From Bradyrhizobium mercantei (GTDB lineage: Bacteria > Pseudomonadota > Alphaproteobacteria > Rhizobiales > Xanthobacteraceae): a stretch of DNA of 64,000 bases. The stretch lies in the NCBI RefSeq assembly GCF_001982635.1, contig NZ_MKFI01000007.1, positions 372,001-436,000 of the forward strand. Reading direction: 5' to 3'. A model generated the notes under the pieces. The model worked only from the letters and a program-made list of their open reading frames with translations, was not told where the DNA came from and did not search any database. This document shows positions 9,751 through 18,441 of the stretch, one piece after another (positions within the stretch are counted from its first letter, which is position 1; each line of letters opens with the position of its first letter). Both the position numbers and the translations under genes were made by a program.

Positions 9751-10071
9751 CTACACCGCGCCGGCGGGCTCGGCGGCTGGTTCGTCCGGCTCGGCTTCCG
9801 CAGTGATGAATTTGAGCCCGTAGGTCTTGCCGCGGCGCCAGACCACCTCGCAAGGATAGCGCTTGGCATGATCGGCAAGCAGCGTCAGCGCAAGGCGATC
9901 CTTCACCTCGAACTCGACTTCGGTCGTGATCTTGGCGCCGCCGGGCGAGATGTCGATCACGGCGCAGGCGTTCTCGGTCACGCCGTCATCGATCGTGATC
10001 CACGCCGCACGGTTGTTGAGCTGCCGCCGCGGCTCGCGACTGACCTTGATCCGTGCTCCGTTGCTCGCCAT
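9751..10071 (-). CDS. PilZ-domain protein
   Basis: 106 aa, a single PilZ domain, which usually binds cyclic di-GMP. The N-terminal RxxxR-type element is visible (SREPRRQLNNR), followed by the D/NxSxxG element as VIDISPGGAKI. The start at 10071 was chosen because AAGGACGAG precedes it; an in-frame ATG nine codons upstream lacks such a site. It is convergent with the membrane protein gene, 24 bp away. A role in envelope or motility control by c-di-GMP follows from the family only. Confidence 0.85.
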   Translation of the reverse strand: MASNGARIKVSREPRRQLNNRAAWITIDDGVTENACAVIDISPGGAKITTEVEFEVKDRLALTLLADHAKRYPCEVVWRRGKTYGLKFITAEAEPDEPAAEPAGAV

Positions 10072-10391
10072 CGTCTCGTCCTTGAAGACATTGGTCATTG
10101 AAAATGTGGAGACCGCGCAGGTCGATCGACGCGCCCGGCACATAACCGCACGGGCCACAATGGACACGCCCCGTAAAGTCCGGCTTAGCGCGATCGCTTG
10201 AACTTTACCGGAATCTTGACGGGGCTTTTAGCAAACGGGGATTCTACAATTCCATCAGCGGGATACCGGCTGCGTTGGCGTTCCGGACCTTGACACCGCG
10301 ACCGCACTGTTGGTGAAGTGGCGGCCGTGGCTTCGGCCGCATCCCTGCAACAAGAGCGCTTCAAGCCGCCCCTTCCAGACGGAAACGACCC

Positions 10392-11900
10392 ATGCTTCTC
10401 CCCCTCGCCGACGTGCCGCGCTGGTATGCCGAACGCAAGCCCGCGGATGCGATCGCCATCAGTCACGGCGCGGATACGCTGACCTGGCAGCAGCTCGAAC
10501 GCCGCGCCAATGCGCGGGCGCGCGCCTTCGCCGCCAAGGGCGTCAAGCCGGGCGACTTCGTCGCGATCGGGCTGCCCAACAGCAACGCATTCTTCGAGAC
10601 CAGTTTCGCAGTGTGGAAATGCGGCGCGACGCCAACCTCGCTGTCGTGGCGGCTGCCGCGCGGCGAGGCCGCAGCGGTGCTCGAGATCCTGAAGCCGTCG
10701 CTGGTGGTCGGCGGCGAGGCCGACTGGAATGCGCCGAATTCGCTGCCGGTGAATTTCGTGCCGGAGGGATATTCCGAGGAGCCGCTCGATCCACCGGTCG
10801 CGCGCTACTGGAAGGCGATGACGAGCGGCGGCTCGACCGGACGGCCGAAGGTGATCCTCGATCACAACCCCGCCGTGATCGAAACCACGACGCCGCTGAT
10901 GCTCGGAATTCCCCACGAGGCATCGCTGCTCAACCCGGGCCCGCTCTATCACAACGCGCCGTTCATCCTGGCGCACTCGGCGCTGTTCGGCGGCGGGCGG
11001 CTGACCGGCATGGTGAAGTTCGACGCCGAGGAGACGCTGCGGCTGATCGAGCGCGAGCGCGTGCAATGGGTCAACTTCGTGCCGACCATGATGCACCGGA
11101 TCTGGGCGCTGCCCGAGGAGGTGCGCAACCGCTACGACGTCTCCAGCCTGCAGATCGTGTTTCACATGGCAGCCCCGATGCCGCCCTGGCTGAAGGAGAA
11201 GTGGATCGAATGGCTCGGGCCGGAGCGGGTGTGGGAGCTCTATGGCGGCACCGAGCGGCAGGGCGCCTGCGTGATCTCGGGGGTCGAATGGATGGCGCAC
11301 AAGGGCTCGGTCGGCAGGATCGGCGAGACCGCGCGCTTGCGCATCATCGGCGAGGACGGCAACGACGTCGCGCCGGGCGAGACCGGCGAGATCTACTTCC
11401 TGCCGAATGACGGCGCCGGCTCCACCTATCACTATCTCGGCGCCACGCCGAAGCGGCGGGCCGACGGCTGGGAATCGCTCGGCGATATCGGCCGGCTCGA
11501 TGAAGAGGGCTATCTCTATCTCGGCGACCGGCTCGCCGACATGGTGCTGCGCGGCGGCGCCAACATCTATCCTGCCGAGGTCGAGGCCGCGGTCAGCGAG
11601 CATCCCGAGGTTCGCTCCTGCGTCGTGGTCGGATTGCCCGATCCCGAATTCGGCCAGCGCGTGCATGCGATCCTCGAACTCGCCGACGACGCCGATGCGC
11701 AAGCGATCGCCGACGGCATGGGCGATTTCCTCAAGGACCGGCTGAGCCGCTACAAGCATCCGGAAAGTTTCGAGCGCGTCGGCACCGCGCCGCGCGATGA
11801 TTCCGGAAAGGTCCGCCGTACCATGCTGCGCGACGAGCGCGCCGCGTGGATCAAGGACAACCGCGCCTTCCGCATCATGCCGACGCGCGCGAAGGCATGA
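10392..11900 (+). CDS. AMP-dependent acyl-CoA synthetase/ligase
   Basis: Activates a carboxylic acid to the acyl-adenylate and then the CoA thioester, 502 aa. Motifs of the ANL superfamily are present in order: TSGGSTGRPK (phosphate loop), ELYGGTERQG, GDIGRLDEEGYLYLGDR with the hinge Asp, and the C-terminal catalytic Lys in DSGKVRRTML. The ATG follows a GGAAACGA ribosome site. Similar proteins are annotated as bile acid-CoA or fatty acid-CoA ligases; the substrate here is not decided. It stands alone, with no beta-oxidation genes adjacent. Confidence 0.92.
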   Translation: MLLPLADVPRWYAERKPADAIAISHGADTLTWQQLERRANARARAFAAKGVKPGDFVAIGLPNSNAFFETSFAVWKCGATPTSLSWRLPRGEAAAVLEILKPSLVVGGEADWNAPNSLPVNFVPEGYSEEPLDPPVARYWKAMTSGGSTGRPKVILDHNPAVIETTTPLMLGIPHEASLLNPGPLYHNAPFILAHSALFGGGRLTGMVKFDAEETLRLIERERVQWVNFVPTMMHRIWALPEEVRNRYDVSSLQIVFHMAAPMPPWLKEKWIEWLGPERVWELYGGTERQGACVISGVEWMAHKGSVGRIGETARLRIIGEDGNDVAPGETGEIYFLPNDGAGSTYHYLGATPKRRADGWESLGDIGRLDEEGYLYLGDRLADMVLRGGANIYPAEVEAAVSEHPEVRSCVVVGLPDPEFGQRVHAILELADDADAQAIADGMGDFLKDRLSRYKHPESFERVGTAPRDDSGKVRRTMLRDERAAWIKDNRAFRIMPTRAKA

Positions 11901-11944
11901 TCCGGAAAAGTACGAAGCGGTTTTCCGAAAAACATCATGCCCGA
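11896..11944. repeat. Palindromic intergenic repeat
   Basis: An imperfect inverted repeat begins with ATGATCCGGAAAAG and ends with GGTTTTCCG plus ATCATGC. It starts within the last codon of the acyl-CoA ligase gene and could act as its transcription terminator or be a dispersed REP-like element. Confidence 0.5.
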
Positions 11945-12140
11945 ACAAGGAACTAAGGCGCGATGAGAAATCTCATCGCGCTTCAGAAGCGAATAGGTTC
12001 AATTTGACTTGCGAGGGGCAGGTCTGCACGCCAGATGAGCTGTGCAGGCCGCCGCGCAGGGTATATCATTCCACCTTCCCTGCCGGCAGAACCTCTGATT
12101 ACCATGAGGTTCCAGCACGCTGCACGCCAGGAGATCCCAG

Positions 12141-13112
12141 ATGCCCTCCACGACCGAATGGAAAGTGCCAGCGGCCTTTCAGCCCCGCCCCGAGGATTAT
12201 CGCTATGACCTCGATCGTGCACTGATGAGCGTGGTCGGGCTGCATTCGATCATTCCGCCTGATGCCTTCAGCGCCGAGACGCTCGGCACCGAGCGCACCG
12301 GCAACGGCGTGCTGATCGACGACGGGCTGGTGCTGACGATCGGCTATCTGATCACCGAGGCCGCCACGGTATGGCTGCATCTCGGCGACGGCCGCGCGGT
12401 CGAGGGCCACGCGCTCGGCTTCGATTTCGAATCCGGCTTCGGCCTGGTGCAGGCGCTCGGCAGGCTCGACATCGATCCGCTGCCGATCGGCTCGTCGGCG
12501 GCGACGCAGGTCGGCGACAATGTGGTGCTCGGCGGCGCCGGCGGCCGCACGCGATCGGTGGCAAGCCAGATCGCGGCGAAGCAGGAATTCGCCGGCTACT
12601 GGGAATATCTGCTCGACGAGGCGATCTTCACCTATCCGTCGCACCCGAACTGGGGCGGCACCGGGCTGATCAACAATGCCGGCGAGCTGATCGGCATCGG
12701 CTCGTTGCAGCTCGAGCGCGAGCGCACCGGACGCGCCGAGCATGTCAACATGATCGTGCCGATCGATCTGCTCAAGCCGGTGCTGAATGACCTGCGCAGG
12801 TTCGGCCGCGTCGACAAGCCGGCACGGCCATGGCTCGGCATGTACACGACCGAGATCGACAACCGCCTCGTCGTGGTCGGCGTCGCCAGCAAGGGACCGG
12901 CGGCGCGCGCCGAATTGAAGACCGGCGACGTGATCCTCGCGGTCGACGGCGACAAGGTGACGAGCCAGACCGGCTTCTATCGCAAGCTCTGGTCGCTCGG
13001 CGCGGCCGGCGTCGACGTGCCGCTGACCGTCTACCACGAGGGCGTCACCTTCGACGTCACGCTCACCTCGATCGACCGCATGAAGCTGTTGAAGGCGCCG
13101 CGGCTGCACTAG
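12141..13112 (+). CDS. Trypsin-fold/PDZ protein of the S1C (HtrA) type lacking the catalytic triad
   Basis: 323 aa: a chymotrypsin-fold domain at about residues 30-215 and a C-terminal PDZ domain at about 225-320 (GPAARAELKTGDVILAVDG). All three catalytic places appear replaced. The usual TNAHVV is TIGYLI here (His to Tyr), the DxxTDLA place reads DFESGFGLV (Asp to Gly), and GNSGGP reads PNWGGT (Ser to Trp). There is no signal peptide. An AGGAG site lies 7 nt before the ATG. It is followed 25 bp later by an esterase gene. It probably binds peptides or proteins through the PDZ domain without cleaving them; the proteins it binds are unknown. Confidence 0.85.
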   Translation: MPSTTEWKVPAAFQPRPEDYRYDLDRALMSVVGLHSIIPPDAFSAETLGTERTGNGVLIDDGLVLTIGYLITEAATVWLHLGDGRAVEGHALGFDFESGFGLVQALGRLDIDPLPIGSSAATQVGDNVVLGGAGGRTRSVASQIAAKQEFAGYWEYLLDEAIFTYPSHPNWGGTGLINNAGELIGIGSLQLERERTGRAEHVNMIVPIDLLKPVLNDLRRFGRVDKPARPWLGMYTTEIDNRLVVVGVASKGPAARAELKTGDVILAVDGDKVTSQTGFYRKLWSLGAAGVDVPLTVYHEGVTFDVTLTSIDRMKLLKAPRLH

Positions 13113-13137
13113 AGCAAAAATGGAAGAGGCAGCAGCG

Positions 13138-14220
13138 ATGAGCGAGGCCGTGGTTGACGACATCGTGGCCGTGCTGCCGCCATTGTTGCAGACGCTGGAA
13201 TCGCTGTCCTTTGTCGCGCGCAACCTCAATCCGCCGGACTTCGACCGCGTGATGCAGATCGCCGGCGAACCCGAGGAGGCGTTGCAGGCGGCACGGCCGC
13301 GACTGGCCGGCTGGCCGGAAAAATTCGCGCACATCAAGACCGCGCTGGAGGCTGCGATCGAACCGGCACTGGCAGGCTATGCGGGCTTACGCGCGGTGCA
13401 GAATGGTGAGGGCGATCTGGTCAGCGTGTTCCGCGCGCTGCGCTATCTGCCAAGGGCGCAAGAAGCGCTGTATCCCTTGACCGAGCTGCCGCCGGTCAGC
13501 GGCTTCTTCATCGTGCCCGATCTGCGCGAGGACGCCGACCTTCAGGCGAAGCTCGCGGCTACGCCCAACGCCGACACCGGCATCTTCCATGAACGCAACG
13601 AACCGGGCAGCCGCGGCGGCTTCTCGATGTATGTGCCGGAATATTACACGCCGGATCGCACCTGGCCGCTGGTGATGGCGCTGCACGGCGGCAGCGGCAA
13701 CGGCCGCTGCTTCCTGTGGAGCTGGCTGCGCGATGCGCGCAGCCGCGGCGCGATCCTCGTGGCGCCGACCGCGACCGGCCAGACCTGGGCGCTGATGGGC
13801 GAGGACAGCGACACGCCGAACCTCAACCGCATTCTCGACGAGGTACGCGCGCGCTGGAAGATCGACGAGACGCGCATGCTTTTGACCGGGATGAGCGACG
13901 GCGGCACGTTCAGCTATGTGAGCGGGCTCGACGGTGCCTCGCGCTTCACGCATCTGGCGCCGGTCGCGGCGACGTTCCATCCGCTGATGGCCGAGATGGC
14001 CGATGCGGAACGGCTGCGCGGCTTGCCGATCTTCATCACCCACGGCAAGCTCGACTGGATGTTCCCGGTGCAGACCGCGCGGCAGACCCAGGGCCTGCTG
14101 TCGGCCGCCGGCGCCAGGGTGACCTATCGCGAGATCGACGATCTCAGCCACACCTATCCGCGCGAGATCAATGCGGAGATTTTTCGCTGGCTGAACGGCG
14201 AGTTGGCCGCCGGGGCGTGA
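13138..14220 (+). CDS. Alpha/beta-hydrolase, predicted esterase/phospholipase family
   Basis: 360 aa. The N-terminal 150 residues are helical with no recognised domain. The C-terminal alpha/beta-hydrolase has the oxyanion motif LHGGSGNG, nucleophile elbow GMSDGG, Asp in HGKLDWMFP and His in LSHTYP. It resembles the feruloyl esterase/PHB depolymerase-like group. Start 13138 was chosen because GGAAGAGG lies 8 nt before it. It probably shares a transcript with the triad-less protease-like gene upstream, so the two may work together, but how is unknown. Confidence 0.85.
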   Translation: MSEAVVDDIVAVLPPLLQTLESLSFVARNLNPPDFDRVMQIAGEPEEALQAARPRLAGWPEKFAHIKTALEAAIEPALAGYAGLRAVQNGEGDLVSVFRALRYLPRAQEALYPLTELPPVSGFFIVPDLREDADLQAKLAATPNADTGIFHERNEPGSRGGFSMYVPEYYTPDRTWPLVMALHGGSGNGRCFLWSWLRDARSRGAILVAPTATGQTWALMGEDSDTPNLNRILDEVRARWKIDETRMLLTGMSDGGTFSYVSGLDGASRFTHLAPVAATFHPLMAEMADAERLRGLPIFITHGKLDWMFPVQTARQTQGLLSAAGARVTYREIDDLSHTYPREINAEIFRWLNGELAAGA

Positions 14221-14236
14221 TGCGCCCCTCTCTCCC

Positions 14237-14356
14237 CGTCACCCTGAGGAGCGCGAAGCGCGTCTCGAAGGGTCGACGGCCCCGCTGCGGCCGTGTGGCC
14301 GCATCGGGGCCATGCATCCTTCGAGGCTCACTCCGTTCGCACCTCAGGATGACGGT
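14237..14356. repeat. Intergenic palindromic repeat, family A copy 1
   Basis: An inverted element begins with gtcaccctgaggagcgcgaa and ends with cctcaggatgac. It shares its outer parts with elements at 21866-21967 and 25978-26084. It lies between the convergent ends of the esterase and an SDR gene. Confidence 0.7.
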
Positions 14357-14412
14357 GATGGATCATGCGCGTGGTACGATTTTCGACGTTGGCGTGGACA
14401 GAATGCACCCCG

Positions 14413-15312
14413 CTACTTGTTCACCCGCGGCTTGAGCAGGTCGGAAAAGCCGACCCGGTGCAGCATCTCGTTGCGGACCCGGTCGATCACGCCGAATGCC
14501 ACTTCGGCACCGTCCTGAGTCGGATCGATGTGGACACGGAACGGCCGCTTACCGAACGGCGTGCCGACCACCTCGACGATCGCGTCCGCGACCAGCGACG
14601 CATCGGCATCCTCGGGCACGATCGCCGCGAACGCCTTCATGATCTCGTCGCCGAAACCGGCATAGGGACCGGCTTCATATTCGGCGACGCGGGCCTCGTC
14701 GGCGGGACGGCCGGAATGCGCGAAGTGATTGGTGCCGCCGGTGAAGGCACCCGGCACGATGATCGAGGTCTCGATGCCCCAGCGCGCGAGCTCGCGGGCA
14801 TAGATCACCGCCATCGCGTCCATGCCGGCCTTCGCCGCGAAATACGGCGCGAGATAGGGCGGCGTGCCGCCGGCTGAAGAGCTGCTCGACACCCAGACCA
14901 CAAGCCCCCTGCCCTGCTTGCGCAGCTGCGGCAGCGCCGCGCGATTGACGCGCTGGGTCGAGAGCACGTTGACGTCGTAGAGCTCGGCAAGCTGCTCCGG
15001 CGTGAACGCCTCCGCCGGACCAAACACCATGTGGCCGGCATTGTGCATCACGACGTCGAGGCGGCCCTCCTCGGCGACGATCTGCGCAATCGCTTTATCG
15101 ACCGACGCCTGCGAGCCGACATCGAGCTCGAGCGAGCGCAGATCGACCTTGTTGTCGCGAGCGAACTCCTCGATATCGGCGACCGCCGCGGCGTTGCGGC
15201 CGGTGGTGTGGCGCATCGAGGCGTAGACAATGTGGCCGGCCTTGGCGAGCGCATTGGCGGTGAGGCGGCCGAAGCCGCTCGACGCGCCGGTGATGACGAT
15301 GACCTGTTTCAT
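14413..15312 (-). CDS. SDR-family oxidoreductase
   Basis: Short-chain dehydrogenase/reductase, 299 aa, longer than the usual 250 through a C-terminal extension. The cofactor motif TGASSGFG is near residue 8, the NAG motif appears as HNAGHMV, and the catalytic pair YxxxK appears as YFAAK. It probably forms an operon with the SDR gene 56 bp upstream; both face a LysR gene. Substrate unknown. Confidence 0.9.
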   Translation of the reverse strand: MKQVIVITGASSGFGRLTANALAKAGHIVYASMRHTTGRNAAAVADIEEFARDNKVDLRSLELDVGSQASVDKAIAQIVAEEGRLDVVMHNAGHMVFGPAEAFTPEQLAELYDVNVLSTQRVNRAALPQLRKQGRGLVVWVSSSSSAGGTPPYLAPYFAAKAGMDAMAVIYARELARWGIETSIIVPGAFTGGTNHFAHSGRPADEARVAEYEAGPYAGFGDEIMKAFAAIVPEDADASLVADAIVEVVGTPFGKRPFRVHIDPTQDGAEVAFGVIDRVRNEMLHRVGFSDLLKPRVNK

Positions 15313-15368
15313 GACACATATCCTTTGAAGTGGAGTTGAACGGGAGTTGGGTTGAAGGTGCGAGGGCG

Positions 15369-16109
15369 TCAGACCAGGCCGCCATTGGCGCGCAGGGTCT
15401 GGCCGTTGATCCAGGAGCCGTCGGGACCGGCGAGGAACGACACGGCGGAAGCGATGTCGTCGGGCGTGCCGAGCCGCTCCAGCGGGACCATCTTGGCGAA
15501 GCGGTCGATCAGCTCGTCCGACTTGCCGTGCAGAAACAGATCGGTCGCGGTCGGGCCCGGCGCGACCGCATTCACGGTGATGCCGCGGCCGCGCAATTCC
15601 TTGGACAGGATCGCAGTCAGCGACTCGATCGCCGCCTTGGTCGCGACATAGATGCCGTAGGTCTCGAGCCTTGTGCCGACGACGCTGGTCGAGAAATTGA
15701 CGATACGTCCGCCGTTGCGCAGCCGCCGTGCCGCCTCGCGCATGGTGTTGAAGCTGCCCTTCAGGTTGACCGCGACCTGCTGGTCGAAGGCTGCATCGTC
15801 GCTGTCGGCGATCTTGCCGAGCTTCATGATGCCGGCGTTGTTGACCAGCACATCGACGCCGCCGAAAGCCGCTTCCGCCGCGTCGAACATGCCGCGCACC
15901 GCGTTGGGGTCGCTGACATCGGCCTTCGCGGTCAGCGCCCGGCCGCCGGCGGCCTCGATCCGGTCGGCCACCGCCTGGGCCGGCTTGGCGTCGCCGGAAT
16001 AGTTGATGACGACGGTGAAGCCGTCCTTGGCGAGGCGTTCGGCAACCGCCGCGCCAATCCCGCGCGAGGCACCCGTCACCAGCGCTACCTTGTTGGTTTG
16101 GTTGGTCAT
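15369..16109 (-). CDS. SDR-family oxidoreductase (FabG-like)
   Basis: 246 aa with all classical SDR features: TGASRGIG near residue 14, NNAGIM, and catalytic YVATK. It is similar in length and pattern to 3-oxoacyl reductases, but many such proteins act on other ketones or alcohols. First gene of a two-gene SDR operon, divergent from a LysR regulator 118 bp away. Confidence 0.9.
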   Translation of the reverse strand: MTNQTNKVALVTGASRGIGAAVAERLAKDGFTVVINYSGDAKPAQAVADRIEAAGGRALTAKADVSDPNAVRGMFDAAEAAFGGVDVLVNNAGIMKLGKIADSDDAAFDQQVAVNLKGSFNTMREAARRLRNGGRIVNFSTSVVGTRLETYGIYVATKAAIESLTAILSKELRGRGITVNAVAPGPTATDLFLHGKSDELIDRFAKMVPLERLGTPDDIASAVSFLAGPDGSWINGQTLRANGGLV

Positions 16110-16227
16110 TTTCAGTCTCCCATCAGTTGAGCGGCTAGTGCCGCGTTCGATGGGAAGACGCTACGCCTTGGCATTGACCGGATAATCAGGCATCTTCTGG
16201 CATCACTATTCGTAAATTTCGGACAAT

Positions 16228-17115
16228 ATGGACCGCTTCGATGCGATGCGCGTGTTCACCCGGGTGGTCGAGCGGCGCAGCTTTTCGCTGGCCGCCGACG
16301 ACCTCGGCCTGCCGCGCTCGACGGTGACCGACGCGGTGAAGGGGCTGGAGGCGCGGCTCGGCGTGCGGCTGCTCGAGCGCACCACGCGCACGGTGCGCCC
16401 GACGCTTGACGGCGAGGCGCACTACCGCCGCTGCCTGTCGCTGATCGCAGATCTCGAGGACGCCGAGGGCGCATTCGGCGGCGCGCGGCCGAAGGGGCTG
16501 TTGCGGCTCGAGGTGCAAGGCACGCTGGCGCGGCACTTCCTGCTACCGAACCTGCCGGGCTTCCTCGCTGAGTATCCCGACATCGAAATCAACATGAGCG
16601 AGAGCGATCGCTTCATCGACCTGATCCGCGAAGGCGTCGACTGCGTGCTCCGCTTCGGCCGTCTGCCCGACAGCGACATGATCGCGCGGCAGGTGACGAT
16701 GCTGGAGCGATTGACTTGCGCCACGCCCGACTATTTCGCGCGCTTCGGTGTGCCGACCGATCCGTTCGCGCTCGAAGGCCATCGCATGATCGGCATTCGC
16801 TCGCTGACGACAGGACGCCTGCGCCCGATGGAGTTCGTGATCGACGGTGAGCTGAAACAGTTTCCGCTGCCCGCGCCGATGGCAGTGACAGGCCCCGAGA
16901 GTTATCTCGCGAGCGCCAAGCTCGGCCTCGGCCTGGTGCAGGTGCCGCGCTTCCACGCCGAGACCGATCTCGCCAACGGCACGCTCGTTCCGGTGCTGCA
17001 GCAATGCCCGCCGCCATCGGTGCCGGTGAACCTGCTCTATCCCCGCAACCGCCAGCTTTCGCCGCGCGTGCGTGTGTTCATCGATTATGTGATGCGGGTG
17101 TTCGCGCGCAGTTGA
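16228..17115 (+). CDS. LysR-family transcriptional regulator
   Basis: 295 aa. The N-terminal HTH (MRVFTRVVERRSFSLAADDL with LPRSTVTDAVKGLE) is followed by the co-inducer domain. Its pattern is that of the large LysR group encoded divergently from SDR or quinone oxidoreductase genes. The 118-bp space to the SDR operon is where it would bind. Confidence 0.92.
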   Translation: MDRFDAMRVFTRVVERRSFSLAADDLGLPRSTVTDAVKGLEARLGVRLLERTTRTVRPTLDGEAHYRRCLSLIADLEDAEGAFGGARPKGLLRLEVQGTLARHFLLPNLPGFLAEYPDIEINMSESDRFIDLIREGVDCVLRFGRLPDSDMIARQVTMLERLTCATPDYFARFGVPTDPFALEGHRMIGIRSLTTGRLRPMEFVIDGELKQFPLPAPMAVTGPESYLASAKLGLGLVQVPRFHAETDLANGTLVPVLQQCPPPSVPVNLLYPRNRQLSPRVRVFIDYVMRVFARS

Positions 17116-17177
17116 TCGAGCGCCGGAACCGCGGCGAACCCCACGACGTTATCCCGCCGACACCGGAGGGATATGCG

Positions 17178-17384
17178 ATGCGAACGTTTTTCGGCATGAT
17201 TTTGGGCGCGCTGCTGCTGATATGCGGCGTGTATGTCTACGATTCGATGCGAACGTCGAGCGTGGCCAATGGCGAGGTGGCGCAGGATACGCGCACCATC
17301 GTCAATTGGGACGTGGCGGCGCATGACTGGAACCTGCTGAAGACCCGCACCCGCGAGCAGTGGGACAAGATCGCGTCGAAGTAA
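17178..17384 (+). CDS. Small membrane-anchored hypothetical protein
   Basis: 68 aa. One hydrophobic helix (FFGMILGALLLICGVYVYDS, residues 4-23), then a polar tail with several Trp and Asp. The ATG at 17178 is supported by GGAGGG 7 nt upstream. The tail is probably periplasmic. No family recognised. Confidence 0.65.
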   Translation: MRTFFGMILGALLLICGVYVYDSMRTSSVANGEVAQDTRTIVNWDVAAHDWNLLKTRTREQWDKIASK

Positions 17385-17394
17385 CGACCGACGT

Positions 17395-17697
17395 TCACAA
17401 TCCGACCATCGACGCCGCCAGGGCTGCGGCGAATCCGGCACCCAGCGCGGCCCACTCTCTCGCCGTGATCGCCATGGTCACCAGCGCGACCATGGTCCCG
17501 ACGAGACCTGCCGGCCCGCCTGACAGGCAGCCGCCGACGATGAATGCGATGAAGAGATTGCCGGGCGCGAGCCGCAGGAACCGCGCGGCGATGCCGTCGT
17601 CGCGCATCGTTGCGGCGAGGACGTATCCGCCGGCGCGCATGGCGTAGCATGTAACGCCGAGGATGCAGATGACGCCGAGCACCTCGAGGTCATGCAT
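17395..17697 (-). CDS. azlD: AzlD-family branched-chain amino acid export subunit
   Basis: 100 aa with three to four hydrophobic helices, the usual size of AzlD. The motif RAGGYVLA and the central FIVGGCLSGGPAG match the family pattern. It overlaps the azlC stop by 8 nt, indicating coupled translation. AzlCD pairs export branched-chain amino acids or their analogues; the exact substrate is not visible. Confidence 0.85.
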   Translation of the reverse strand: MHDLEVLGVICILGVTCYAMRAGGYVLAATMRDDGIAARFLRLAPGNLFIAFIVGGCLSGGPAGLVGTMVALVTMAITAREWAALGAGFAAALAASMVGL

Positions 17698-18415
17698 CGG
17701 TCCGCTCCATCATGCTCACGAGCGTGCCGCATCCGCCTCCGATCAGCATCGACCAGCTCGGATCCACGAACCGGGCAACGAGCAACGCTGCGATGGCCGA
17801 GGTCAGCCACGGCCATGGCGATCTCGCGGTCTTCCACTGGCTGGGAAGCAGAGTGGCGATGAACATCGTCGGCAGCAACGCGGCGGCGAGCCTGAGCGGT
17901 TCGTTTGCCGCGAGCGGCGCGGCATAGGCGAGCGCGGTGCCGCCAACCCAGCCGACCGCCATGGGGATGCTCGATCCGAGCAGGTAGCCGGCGTCAGGCC
18001 CGTTGCGGTCCGCGTCCGAATTCGTCATCAGCCACGACGCATCCGCCAGCAGGAACAGGGTGGGCAGCATCTTCCGGGGCGCCAGTCCGCCAAACAACTG
18101 GCGCAGATGCGCGCCCATCAGTAAGTATCGCGAATTCGTGGCGATGCAGGCGACGACCATGGTGATGACCGGCAGCGGATGAGCCCACATGCCCAGCGTG
18201 ATCGCCTGTGCCGTGGCGGAGTAGACCAGCAGGCTGAACAGAATCGCGTGCGCCGCCCCCAAGCCAAGCCCCTTGTAGGTCAGTCCCATCACGAGGCCGG
18301 CGGCGCCGTTGCTGAGCAGGAAGGGCAGCGCCGCGACCAGGCCCCGCCTGAATCCGGCGGCCGTCATCGCAGGGGCATGTGGCGGGAGCCGGGCACTTGT
18401 AATGGTCATGACCAT
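17690..18415 (-). CDS. azlC: AzlC-family branched-chain amino acid permease
   Basis: 241 aa, large subunit of the AzlCD exporter. The sequence begins with a short polar stretch and then GFRRGLVAALPFLLSNGAAG, followed by several TM helices; typical length is about 230-250. Two in-frame start codons (18415 and 18409) both lie inside an 18-bp palindrome, so the initiation region would be covered by any protein bound there. It is divergent from a CGNR zinc-finger gene. Confidence 0.87.
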   Translation of the reverse strand: MVMTITSARLPPHAPAMTAAGFRRGLVAALPFLLSNGAAGLVMGLTYKGLGLGAAHAILFSLLVYSATAQAITLGMWAHPLPVITMVVACIATNSRYLLMGAHLRQLFGGLAPRKMLPTLFLLADASWLMTNSDADRNGPDAGYLLGSSIPMAVGWVGGTALAYAAPLAANEPLRLAAALLPTMFIATLLPSQWKTARSPWPWLTSAIAALLVARFVDPSWSMLIGGGCGTLVSMMERTDA

Positions 18416-18417
18416 TA
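18400..18417. promoter_or_regulatory. 18-bp perfect palindrome, putative operator between azlC and CGNR gene
   Basis: The sequence TAATGGTCATGACCATTA is its own reverse complement. It covers the azlC start codons and lies 24 bp before the ATG of the divergent CGNR gene. A perfect palindrome of this length at a divergent control region suggests a binding site for a dimeric regulator. The CGNR protein is the obvious candidate; this is inference. Confidence 0.55.
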
Positions 18418-18441
18418 TATTAGACTTTGTGAGAGGCCGTG

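Noticed and set aside
10185..11948. Long minus-strand reading frame of 587 codons
   Set aside because: It is antisense to the acyl-CoA ligase, whose plus-strand frame has all ANL motifs. High GC makes such shadow frames common here.
12099..13337. Minus-strand frame over the protease-like gene
   Set aside because: Antisense shadow; no family resemblance.
14237..14356. Small protein genes inside the intergenic repeats
   Set aside because: Frames are produced by palindromic, GC-rich sequence and differ between copies.
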